From Nematostella vectensis (taxonomy: Eukaryota > Cnidaria > Anthozoa > Actiniaria > Edwardsiidae): 64,000 nucleotides of DNA. This document shows, piece by piece, positions 1 through 11,900 of this stretch (positions within the stretch are counted from its first letter, which is position 1; each line of letters opens with the position of its first letter). A model generated the notes under the pieces. It searched no databases and was not told where the DNA came from. It saw only the letters and a list, made by a program, of their open reading frames with translations. The stretch spans positions 14,271,408-14,335,407 of the forward strand of contig NC_064046.1 of assembly GCF_932526225.1 (NCBI RefSeq), read 5' to 3'. Both the position numbers and the translations under genes were made by a program.

Positions 1-1765
1 CGCTAGTATTGACTCACCACCTCTCTAATGTGACCACTAAGAGTAGCCGTACACTCGCTAGTATTGACTCACCACCTCTCTAATGTGACCACAAAGAGTA
101 GCCATACTCTTGCTAGTATTGACTCACCACCTCTCTAATGTGACCACTAAGAGTAGCCATACTCTCGCTAGTATTGACTCACCACCTCTCTAATGTGACC
201 ACTAAGAGTAGCCGTACACTTGCTAGTATTGACTCACCACCTCTCTAATGTGACCACTAAGAGTAGCAATACACTCGCTAGTATTGACTCACCACCTCTC
301 TAATGTGACCACTAAGAGTAGCCGTACACTTGCTAGTATTGACTCACCACCTCTCTAATGTGACCACTAAGAGTAGCCATACTCTCGCTAGTATTGACTC
401 ACCACCTCTCTAATGTGACCACTAAGAGTAGCTGTACTCTCGCTAGTATTGACTCACCACCTCTCTAATGTGACCACTAAGAGTAGCAATACTCTAGCTA
501 GTATTGACTCACCACCTCTCTAATGTGACCACTAAGAGTAGCAATACACTCGCTAGTATTGACTCACCACCTCTCTAATGTGACCACTAAGAGTAGCCGT
601 ACACTTGCTAGTATTGACTCACCACCTCTCTAATGTGACCACTAAGAGTAGCCATACTCTCGCTAGTATTGACTCACCACCTCTCTAATGTGACCACTAA
701 GAGTAGCTGTACTCTCGCTAGCATTGACTCACCACCTCTCTAATGTGACCACTAAGAGTAGCAATACTCTAGCTAGTATTGACTCACTACCTCTCTAATG
801 TGACCACAAAGAGTAGCCATACTCTCGCTAGTATTGACTCACCACCTCTCTAATGTGACCACTAAGAGTAGCTGTACTCTCGCTAGTATTGACTCACCAC
901 CTCTCTAATGTGACCACTAAGAGTAGCAATACTCTAGCTAGTATTGACTCACCACCTCTCTAATGTGACCACTAAGAGTAGCAATACACTCGCTAGTATT
1001 GACTCACCACCTCTCTAATGTGACCACTAAGAGTAGCCGTACACTCGCTAGTATTTACTCACCACCTCTCTAATGTGACCACAAAGAGTAGCCATACTCT
1101 TGCTAGTATTGACTCACCACCTCTCTAATGTGACCACTAAGAGTAGCAATACTCTAGCTAGTATTGACTCACCACCTCTCTTATGTGACCACTAAGAGTA
1201 GCCATACTCTCGCTGGTATTGACTCACCACCTCTCTAATGTGACCACTAAGAGTAGCCATACTCTCGCTAATATTGACTCACCACCTCTCTAATGTGACC
1301 ACTATGGGTAGCCATACACTCGCTAGTATTGACTCACCACCTCCCTGTGTGACCACTGAGAGTAGCTGTGCACTTGCTTATATTGACTCACCACCTCTCT
1401 AATGTGACCACTATGAGTAGCAATACAATCGCCAGTAATCGACTCACCACCTCCCCTGTGTGACCACTAAGAGTAGCAATACTCTCGCTAGTATTGACTC
1501 ACCACCTCTCTTATGTGACCACTAAGAGTAGCCATACTCTCGCTAATATTGACTCACCACCTCTCTAATGTGACCACTATGGGTAGCCATACTCTCGCTA
1601 GTATTGACTCACCACCTCCCCTGTGTGACCACTGAGAGTAGCCATACTCTCGCTAGTATTGACTCACAACCTCCCCTGTGTGACCACTAAGAGTAGCAAT
1701 ACTCTCGCTAGTATTGACTCACCACCTCCCCTGTGTGACCACTGAGAGTAGCTGTGCACTCGCCG
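1..1765. repeat. 55-bp minisatellite, about 32 copies, derived from an exon-donor junction
   Basis: A regular 55-bp tandem repeat runs from the window edge to about 1765. On the minus strand each unit reads as the end of a WD40-coding exon (Ala-Thr-Leu-Ser-Gly-His) followed by a GTG/GTGAGT donor. The last unit, at about 1711-1765, is the real 3' end of exon 9 of the F-box/WD40 gene. Units near the gene keep the gene-like form (cccctgtgtgacc on the plus strand), while distal ones carry ctctaatgtgacc, so the array appears to have grown away from the exon. The unit length is not a multiple of three. The left edge is outside the window. Confidence 0.95.
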
Positions 1766-4272
1766 GTATGTGCACTCCACACCATAATGAGATTATCACC
1801 ACCGCCCGTGACGACTTTCTCATCATCAAACTGACAACAATAGGCAACTGAAATATCAAATGAGGGTGTAGGACATATTACTGGCAGGGCCAACAAGATG
1901 TTGTACAAGACAAGCTTTTGCGAGCATTTAAGCAACCTAATAATAAGCAAGACCTGATTGCATAGACCAGTTAAAAAGCACATAACCCACATGCTGTAAC
2001 ATAGCAGATAATGTCTATTATTACCTTCTGAATGGCCTCTAAGCGTGAGTGAGCAAGTGCCACTAGTGGTGTCCCATAACCGGATGCTCTCATCCCATGA
2101 AGTGCTGATCACATAACTTTTCCTCATCACTAAAAACTTCACAATGAGCCAACAATAAATTTTATGTGGGGACGTAAAATGAAAAGTAACTGACTTTATT
2201 TCTACATGTGGCATATGAATATATAAAAATGCACCCTTTTTGCTATACAATTTCCGCACTTCTTTTGAATTTTGTACCTCTGCCCAATCATTTAATCTCA
2301 ACCAAATATTATCAATTCCAAAGAAATTGAATGCAAAAGCTGTCCTCCCTCTGCAAAACCAGAATGCATACAAAATAATAAAAAGACTGGAAACAACATA
2401 AAACAATCATTCACCTAACCCTCACCTCAATCTCATCTGTGTGGCCTCTGAGAGTTTGTAATAACTTTCCACTATTGGCATTCCAAATGCAAACGTTTCT
2501 ATTAAAATAGGAAGCAAAAGAGAAAATCATAATTTGGCTACACCCACTTGCTAACTTGCTAACAAAATTGGGATTTATTTACTTGTCTGTTGCTGCACTT
2601 GCTATAATTTTTCCATCAAAGCACAGCTTCTCTATCCCTCCTGAATGCCCCGACAGAGTTCTGTGAAACAGCAAACATTTGTTACATTTGGCTTCCTGGC
2701 AGCCCAAAGGGTAGTGGTATAACCCGCTAAACCATCCCCCTAGATCTGCTACGCCATCTGCAAAGAAGTCTTGCTACTTTGCCATGTGGTGAGATATAAT
2801 GTGAAGGTGATGTTAAATATCATCTAATGATAACTATTGTATCTTATGGTGAGGGTTGGGGTGGTGGTGTTGTTAACCTTTACCTTATGCATGCACCAGT
2901 GTTGACATTGAATATTCTTACCACACCATCAGCACAGCCAGTTACACATTTTGGAGGCTGAAAAAGAACAAAAAAGTATTCAATGTCAGACATAAAAAAG
3001 ACTGATATTTTATAATAATACTATGGGATCTCGCCTTTCAAAAAAGTAGATACATATCAATTTTCCCTGTATTCTTTATAGAAAATTATATATCTAAATT
3101 AATAGGTCATTTCTAAATCTTACCACAAGTTGAACACAGCGCACAGAGTCAGTGTGGGGCGTGTCCAAGACATGGGTGCACCTGGCCTCCTTGATGTCCC
3201 AGACACGAGCACAATTGTCGGAACCAGCAGAGACTAGTACTCTACCTGCACAAGCACGCACACAAAGCTTGAAGTAGGATGTCAGAGAAGGAAAGCATTA
3301 AAACCAGACTTGGGAACTTTTTGGTGTTGTTTTAGTTGTGGGATCAGTTAGGGGACTTTTGGGGATCACTTTTGGCCCTGTACACGGACCACTCAGGGGG
3401 AGAAGGGCATATCTGTTATCTACTCATTGCACTCATTTCTTACCATTGCATGCTATATCATTTATGGGTTCCCTGTGGCCTCTAAGAATAGGGGCAATAG
3501 TATAGTTCCCAGTCTCCCAGTTTTTTTGCAGGTAGTAGGCCCGGATATATATTGTTTTCCATCGGCAAGTGGGTGGCTGAAGCATGCCTGTGGAGAACGC
3601 AGGGGGTGGAGTTTTGCAGGATGGTGAAGTCGGCCTGTCTATAGTGTAAACTGTTGAGTTGTCCAATGACAATGGCTGGTTTTCACCAAACTTTTCCCAG
3701 CCTCTCAGTTGACATAACTTGTGCCTGACATAAAAAAGGGGTTCATTACAAGAAAATTTGTCTGTCTGTATTTATATTACAAGAAGTGTCTGTCTGTCTG
3801 TTCATTACAAGAAAATGTATCTCTCTGTCTGTCTGTCTTAATTTTCGGGCTCTACATGCAAAGATCGTCTCTATTATAAGTTTATCTTATTATTATAAAT
3901 AAATAAAAAAAACCGTACCATATTGGATTATGGTTTGCCCTGTCTCGCCATAAACTATTGCACCTGGCAATCCGGCAAAGTTCCTTTGCCGGTAGATAGG
4001 ACAAGATTCGGTGGGTGACCTCCTTTGGTAGATTTGACGCAAAGTCGATTGCCAGCAAGGGCTTCAGTTCAGCGTAAAGAACACGCAACTGCAAAGGCTG
4101 CAAGAGAGCAAAATACCATGAAATCGCGATTCCTAATATCCTAGAGATTAATAAAATGCTAAATCACCTGGCATTTCAACAACAACCGTTTAAGAAGCTC
4201 AGATTGTTGTTCGCGAGTAAACCTTTCAAATTCCGTCAACAATCCCAAAGCCTTTTCGTCAAAACTCGCCAT
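1723..4272 (-). CDS. F-box/WD40 repeat protein (SCF ubiquitin ligase substrate receptor), 3' end outside window
   Basis: Nine exons join in frame: 4272-4168, 4097-3919, 3724-3444, 3245-3124, 2957-2884, 2660-2583, 2498-2426, 2136-2025 and 1847-1723, giving 383 residues so far. The start ATG is at 4270-4272. Residues 1-50 resemble the dimerisation segment of beta-TrCP/FBXW7 proteins. An F-box follows at about 53-95 (LPKEVTHRILSYLPAKELC...LW). From about 175 there are five WD40 blades with GH and WD signatures (LRGHREPINDIAC, VWDIKEA, LSGHSGG, CIWNANSG, RLWDTTSG, MVWSAHTGEC), and a sixth begins. Seven or eight blades are usual, so more exons should lie to the left, beyond the repeat array. In the family, the F-box binds Skp1 and the propeller binds the substrate. 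The exact orthologue (FBXW1/7/11 or a divergent relative) is not settled. Confidence 0.85.
2686..2758. mobile_element. Fragment of a short dispersed repeat (family C)
   Basis: This intronic stretch, containing cctggcagcccaaaggg and later cctagatctgctacg, matches parts of the complete element at 23778-23918 and a fragment near 16395-16460. It lies between exons 5 and 6 of the F-box/WD40 gene. Only the right half is recognisable here. Confidence 0.5.
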
Positions 4273-5081
4273 GCAGCTAGCGTGTAAACTACATAGCAAA
4301 CCTATAAAATCTTAAATTCTGTCGTTAGGTTACAATACAATCATAGTTGATTGTTTTCAATAATGATTTAGTGTAAGTAAAAAGTCTGTAGACACTCAAA
4401 TCTGTGATAGAACGCGCATTCTGATTGGTCAAATGTCTTCTGTTCAGCGGTGTTACTTTTTAGTAAGTTCTCAAAGTTTGTGACAACTTGTAAACGAATG
4501 TCGCTTGTAATCCTTGCTACATAGACGGAGCAGGTAATCACAATCACACACACATATGATAAATACCTTTTATGGAATCGTATTTAAAGGCTTTTCCTCT
4601 CTAAAATGATTCCATTCTTGTACAAACAGATCCTTAAACTTAGATTGGGTAGAGGTTTGTCCCAAGCTGAAATGACGGCGCAATAAGTTTGTTATCTTGT
4701 CAAATAATACTATTTGAGTATTTTTGGGTTTATGCATTCGATAATGTCTGCTTAATGTTGATCATTAAATTGTTGGCTTTAGAAGTAACTATCATACCAG
4801 GTAAAAGCTTTCGGGTAATTATTTGGTGAAATTATTTGCCCAATATTGTTTGTAAACATAGCAAATCCTATGCCTATAAGCTATGGGTTTGAAATTCAAA
4901 CAAGAAAACATTATTTATCTTGGTATCAAATCTGATTATATCAAATATCTTTAATTACACCAAGCACTATAGGTGCTCTGCCCTGTTAAAAAGGTAGACT
5001 TTATAGAAATGGTACGGCCATTTATCCCTCATCATTCCATCTATAGAGAAGGGAGAGAACACTAATATAAGATAATATATG
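4273..5081. other. Intergenic region between divergent genes
   Basis: This AT-rich stretch lies upstream of the F-box/WD40 start. It presumably holds that gene's 5' UTR and promoter, but no clear TATA box or CpG-rich promoter was found. The short open frames here show no recognisable domain. Confidence 0.5.
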
Positions 5082-5084
5082 TTA

Positions 5085-5776
5085 GGGAAAGTTCATTTAT
5101 TATATTATCCCGAGGGGGGGCGTGAGGATTTTGATAAAAGTAAGGGATAAAATTAGTTGCCCCCCCCCCCCTTAAGGAGGAACACAATTTTCCATGCCCC
5201 CCTTTATGCTTGCCCCATATTTCCAGTGCCCCCCCCTCCCCCACCCCTCCAGAAAACTGAAGAAAAAAAGAACAAAGAAAGGAACAAAGAAAGGAACATT
5301 GTCAAAGGAACGCGAGCAAGAGATTAGCTGAAAATATTAATTCAGAAAAAGTCACTTAATTTTTCAAAGGTGCGACTAAATCTAGGTTGTCAACCTGATA
5401 ATGGTTGATTCTATATATGACACAGAAGAAGCAAAAAGGTTCTTCTCCTTGTGAGAAAAGTGAAGCACCAGAAAGAAAAGAGAGAGAGAGAGGAAGACAG
5501 ACATTACCGTGGATGTTGATGACGAATAGTGAGCGCTTATAGCATCAGACCCTTAAATAACTGCCCCCAAACCGAGACTCGTTGAACCAAGAAGCCTGAT
5601 TTGACACTTGGTCAAATTATATATGTGACAACACCCAAAGAAATCAGTGACCCCCTTTTTAAGAATTCATATATCTTGGATGCCCCCCCCCCCCCTTTAG
5701 ACCTCAAAAATATTTCTCAAGGCCCCCCCACAGTATCCTCATGCTTTCCCCCTCGGGATGATAAATGAACTTTCCC
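5085..5776. mobile_element. MITE with terminal inverted repeats and TTA target duplication (Harbinger-like)
   Basis: The ends are inverted copies, GGGAAAGTTCATTTAT... and ...ATAAATGAACTTTCCC, followed inward by cccgaggggg and its complement. The element is flanked by TTA at 5082-5084 and 5777-5779. A three-base TTA/TAA duplication is typical of PIF/Harbinger transposons. No transposase frame is present, so it is non-autonomous. The interior has C and G homopolymer runs. A second, degraded copy lies at about 51905-52312. Confidence 0.8.
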
Positions 5777-5971
5777 TTAGGGGATGTAAATTTGTGGATA
5801 TTAGACATCCTACATTTTTTTTTAAAGGGGGCACCCCTTCCCGTAGAACTGCTCTGAATCAATAAGCAAAATTTGTTTACCCTTGCCTTATTTATATCAT
5901 AATATTATACTTTATAAATCATATAATATTTTTTTGTTATTTCCTGCCATAGGCTTTGACACAGTAAAGGG

Positions 5972-8900
5972 ATGAGCAAGGAAAGCCATAGAGCCACTGC
6001 GCAAGAGTGTGTTGCCTTGAGAGATTTAGTGTCTAAGCTCCGGCAGGAGCTGCTGCTTTGTAAGACAGAGACACAGAAAGTCAAGGATCAGCTCCAATGT
6101 CTGATTTATCTTGTGCGCAGGTAAATATTTTAGTACTAAAACTTTACTCTCATGCATTTAATAGTACAAAAGATTCGATTTTAATGCACTAGGTGATTTC
6201 ATTTTACACCAAGAAAGCGAATGTTAAATTTAACTATGGCAAATTTAACATTCGCTTTCTTGGTGTAAAAATCTGGAACGATATTCAGGATGATTATAAA
6301 TCTAAATCTCGCTCCAGTTTCAAGACACTAACGATCAGCTCTCTTTTAGATCGTTACAAAAGCTAACTCTATTATTGTTGTAATTCACAAACTTAAGATT
6401 CTCTCCTATATATAAATGATCCCTATAATCGACCTCCCCTTGCTTGTGCGTGTTTTGTTCTTGTGCGTGCATCTATTGTCGTTTGTTTTTCGTTTCTGTT
6501 TGTATTGATATTATATTGATGTATCATGTTGTTTACCCATGCAATTTTCCGCTTGACCTAGCCGCTTAAGCTCGATTAGCTATGCTATTTCTTAATGCGG
6601 CTGGTGCCCAATTATAAAAATTATATTTATTTTTCTCCTTTTCTTATTTAATAAGTAATATCTGTATAATAGAGGGTGCTAATAAAATATGTTTGGTTTG
6701 GTTTTTGGTTTGTGATTTTAATTGACAGAAGAACAAAAACACTTTTTCTATAAACACAGGAAATGTTTAACATGGTTTTTGCAATCTTTGTTTTGCAATG
6801 TTTGTTTATTTTCTGTTTGAAGGTCTTGGTCTGGTGATCAAGTTGCTTCAATCCATGTTGCAAATATAGTAGGTAAGTATTCTAGTAGTAGAAACTCCCT
6901 TGTCACTCTCTCTCTCTATAGATAATCCCTGAACCTTTTCCTCTCTATGAGCAGGTGTTGCCCCACCAGACATCAAGACGATGGAAGAAAGGAATGCAAT
7001 AACAGCAGTTCCAAAGGTGGGTAGTGATTGATAAATTGATGGAAGATACTCTGTCAGGTGCCATTTTGCCATTGGAGAAAATATATAGAGCTCGGAAAAT
7101 ATAAACAACATTTGCATCAGCATATCCACTATTTCTTTTGCAATTTTTTTTTGTTAGGCCAAAGATCAAGCTAATGCTTTTGAATGGTTATTTTTTTAAT
7201 TGTAATGCAAATGTATAATAAAGAAAGCCCGAGGGAGTCAATTTAAGATAAATAAGAACACAACAACAGTTTTGTGTAGTTCATCATACACTCCACCAAG
7301 ACTGTGTACCTGATAGTTTTCCCTATTTCATCTAATAATAGAAAGGTGTGAAGCAATACTGTACGGTAGGGAAATAAGTTTGCTAGTCTTCCTCTTCTTG
7401 AAACTCTTGTTTTAGCCCATCCACTTTCCTGTAAATAGCTAATCAACAGAGGAAAGGTGAGGAAAGTATGGCTGAAAATTTGATGTGCACAAGTCATACA
7501 CCAGGGATATTATTGACAAACTTTTGAGTGTTTGGAGTTTTTCAAAAGGCATGACATGGCCCCTTGTCCAATGAAGAGACATTGAAGAATCACTAATTAA
7601 TAGACCGTATGGCTTAAATGAGATGTATCTGTTTATCATGCTGTTTTGTGACATTAATCCCTTGTTCTTCAAGGCGTTTACACTATGTACTGACTTTCCC
7701 TAGTCTCGTGCCGTCAATAACTGGGCCATGCTCTGTATTGGGCTGTTGAACAGGATGTACCGTGAGGAGGAACTAGAGCTTAGGGCCTCGCAGCTTATGT
7801 ACCTTCAGGACAGGGAGGGGTACCTTGACGAGCAGTTGTCATCTCACAAGGATGTCATGCACCACCAGGCTAACATGACGCTGCTCAGGACCAACACCCT
7901 GCAACTACTACAGGTGAAACTATCACCTTATTGGCACTATTTCACCGGCACTTCATTTACAAATGAGTACATAAACTGGCACTATTTCACCGGCACTTCA
8001 TTTACAAATGAGTACATATATTGTTTTCATATACACCGTTAACTGTTAATACCATGGGGCAAATTCAGGGGGAGGGCCCAAGGGGCTCACCACAAACCCC
8101 CTTCTAGCGGCCACATACAGCAAATGGTTTATAAAGTGCTTTTTAGGCCCTATGCTATTAAAAATCACGGCTACACCCATGACAATTGTGAAAATCCCTG
8201 GAACTATAATTTAGTGTCCATTATAGTGACATATTTTTTCCAGATATTTCTTTTTGTATTTTTAGCTTGCTTGTATTTCTGTCCTCAGTCATGAGGTGAT
8301 CCTAAAAATTGCTGTGCAAATTTTACATAAAAATACTTCAGGCTTTAGCTGCTAGCCTAAGTTTCATAACACTCACAATGTTTTAGTTTTTTGTTTGTGC
8401 TGTACTTTGCCATTAGGGAAAGTTGTTCTTCTCGTGACCTGATTCTTTGAGGCCAAAGTTGTGACAAAATTTCATTCTCCATTTTCAGAAAAGACCCCTA
8501 TTGTCTCCCTTTCATAGTATAGAAAAAAACGGGTATTAGATAAGGGTTGCATTGTTCTCTTTGTTCTTGTCAGGCCAGTAGGTGGGGGGGGGGGGGGGTT
8601 GGGATGTTGGGGCCGACCCGACTTGGTGATTGGTTATTTTCAAGCATCACCAAATTGAATTAGTGGGGACTGTAATGTGTTAACTATTACTTTATTCAAC
8701 AATGTTTGTCATCCTTAAGAAATCCACCTAAATTTGATATGTCATGGTCAACTTAGAGTGAGGTATTAACTTTTTTTGACTCATATCTTTGGAATAAATA
8801 GTTATAAACTATATTAAGGTTGATTAAAAAAGATAATCTCAAAGAAAAATGCAAGGGAATCTCAACCTTCTGAATGCACAACAAAACAACAAAGACATCC

Positions 8901-11900
8901 TTTCCAGTTATCAACAAAGACATCCTTTTCAGTTATCAACAAAGACATCCTTTCCAGTTATCAACAAAGACATCCTTTCCAGTTATCAACAAAGACATCC
9001 TTTCCAGTTATCAACAAAGACATCCTTTCCAGTTATCAACAAAGACATCCTTTCCAGTTATCAACAAAGACATCCTTTCCAGTTATCAACAAAGACATCC
9101 TTTCCAGTTATCAACAAAGACATCCTTTCCAGTTATCAACAAAGACATCCTTTCCAGTTATCAACAAAGACATCCTTTCCAGTTATCAACAAAGACATCC
9201 TTTCCAGTTATCAACAAAGACATCCTTTCCAGTTATCAACAAAGAAATCCTTTCCAGTTATCAACAAAGACATCCTTTCCAGTTAACAACAAGGACATCC
9301 TTTCCAGTTAACAACAAAGACATCCTTTCCAGTTATCAACAAAGACATCCTTTCCAGTTATCAACAAAGACATCCTTTTCAGTTATCAACAAAGACATCC
9401 TTTTCAGTTATCAACAAAGACATCCTTTCCAGTTATCAACAAAGACATCCTTTCCAGTTATCAACAAAGACATCCTTTCCAGTTATCAACAAAGACATCC
9501 TTTCCAGTTGTCAACAAAGACATCCTTTCCAGTTATCAACAAAGACATTCTTTCCAGTTATCAACAAAGACATCCTTTCCAGTTATCAACAAAGACATCC
9601 TTTCCAGTTATCAACAAAGACATCCTTTCCAGTTATCAACAAAGACATCCTTTTCAGTTATCAACAAAGACATCCTTTTCAATTATCAACAAAGACATCC
9701 TTTTTAGTTATCAACAAAGACATCCTTTCCAGTTATCAACAAAGACATCCTTTTCAGTTATCAACAAAGACATCCTTTCCAGTTATCAACAAAGACATCC
9801 TTTCCAGTTATCAACAAAGACATCCTTTCCAGTTATCAACAAAGACATCCTTTCCAGTTATCAACAAAGACATCCTTTCCAGTTATCAACAAAGACATCC
9901 TTTCCAGTTATCAACAAAGACATCCTTTCCAGTTATCAACAAAGACATCCTTTCCAGTTATCAACAAAGACATCCTTTCCAGTTATCAACAAAGACATCC
10001 TTTCCAGTTATCAACAAAGACATCCTTTCCAGTTATCAACAAAGAAATCCTTTCCAGTTATCAACAAAGACATCCTTTCCAGTTAACAACAAAGACATCC
10101 TTTCCAGTTAACAACAAAGACATCCTTTCCAGTTATCAACAAAGACGTCCTTTCCAGTTATCAACAAAGACATCCTTTCCAGTTATCAACAAAGACATCC
10201 TTTTCAGTTATCAACAAAGACATCCTTTTCAGTTATCAACAAAGACATCCTTTCCAGTTATCAACAAAGACATCCTTTCCAGTTATCAACAAAGACATCC
10301 TTTCCAGTTATCAACAAAGACATCCTTTCCAGTTATCAACAAAGACATCCTTTCCAGTTATCAACAAAGACATTCTTTCCAGTTATCAACAAAGACATCC
10401 TTTCCAGTTATCAACAAAGACATCCTTTCCAGTTATCAACAAAGACATCCTTTCCAGTTATCAACAAAGACATCCTTTTCAGTTATCAACAAAGACATCC
10501 TTTTCAATTATCAACAAAGACATCCTTTTTAGTTATCAACAAAGACATCCTTTCCAGTTATCAACAAAGACATCCTTTTCAGTTATCAACAAAGACATCC
10601 TTTCCAGTTATCAACAAAGACATCCTTTCCAGTTATCAACAAAGACATCCTTTCCAGTTATCAACAAAGACATCCTTTCCAGTTATCAACAAAGACATCC
10701 TTTCCAGTTATCAACAAAGACATCCTTTCCAGTTATCAACAAAGACATCCTTTCCAGTTATCAACAAAGACATCCTTTTCAGTTATCAACAAAGACATCC
10801 TTTCCAGTTATCAACAAAGACATCCTTTTCAGTTATCAACAAAGACATCCTTTTCAGTTATCAACAAAAGAGAAAATAGAGGAAGTCTTTAACGATACTA
10901 GTGAATTAATTAAATTTTTTTCCAAACAGATAATATAGGGAGCATATTAGCATTTCATTTGATAGATTTGAGATGCTTTCTGAAAGACATTTCAAACGCC
11001 ATCTCAATAAATTTTTATTAAAAAGCAATCTAATAGAGTAAAAAAACGTTTACAGACAGCTCATTTTTTCAGCCTTGATACTGACTTTTTAAAGTTTAAA
11101 AACCTTTATTATAGAAATCATAAGGGAAACTTGCTTTTGCTTTGTTTTCCTTGAGAAAAAAATTCTACGCGATCTCTATGTGGACATATTATACAGTCCG
11201 TTTAATTTTACTTTCAATGTCTAGTCAACCCGGCAGCCTTTGATAAACTCTTTACTGCGATAAGAAGTCACACATTAGGGGGTAGTGTTGATCTTTTCAA
11301 ATGAGTAGGAGTATTAATTTCACTTTTCCAAATCACTTGTTTATTACTCAGTTTCCTAGTGTTGGGGTGTGCTTTGTCAGACAGAAACGATCTGTTTGAC
11401 GTTATTTTGAGCAAGATTGCGAGATAATCAACACTGCGCTGTTGGAGATAAACGCCAAGCTAGTGGACAGCAATATATGTACCTGGTGTTTCCTCGTCCT
11501 TTAGGCGTGGACAAACACGAAACATGATGTGGGGTTGGATACGAAATGCAAGAACTTTTGTATGTCGGTTGCTTCATTATAGGCCATCATCATGGCATTA
11601 TTTTGCCCCGTATTTGATGCAACTTGCAAATCTGTTTCTCCTTTTTAGCTCGTGTATATTACATGTTTACTTGAACTATTATATTTCGCTCCTTGTAGTT
11701 CTAAAATTCTCGGCCTGTGATCTTGGCCATGAACACTGTTTTTTTACGACGGCCTTTCTTTTTTTTATTATTCGCTTTATTTCCTTCGTTAGAAGATCTT
11801 AACGCCATTAATATTAATGGATTAATATTAATCTTAAGATCACTCCTGTTCTTCAATTAGTGACGATCACAAGATGTTATTTTTTTTAGATTGTCTAATA

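Noticed and set aside
1-1765. CRISPR-like array
   Set aside because: Units are contiguous 55-bp copies without unique spacers, and the context is animal.
2884-2957. A shorter exon 5 of the F-box/WD40 gene ending at 2922 (GTG/GTAAGA)
   Set aside because: It breaks the frame to exon 6 and removes a WD40 strand. Ending at 2884 keeps both the frame and the blade.
5062-5244. 60-residue Gly-rich frame
   Set aside because: It lies within the G/C-run part of the MITE.
8849-10086. Long open frames repeating SFPVINKDILSSYQQRHPFQL
   Set aside because: They are products of the 25-bp repeat. The same peptide appears in shifted frames and there is no start context or splice support.
11524-11802. Hydrophobic 92-residue frame
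   Set aside because: No family motif, no splice or promoter support, and an AT-rich biased composition.
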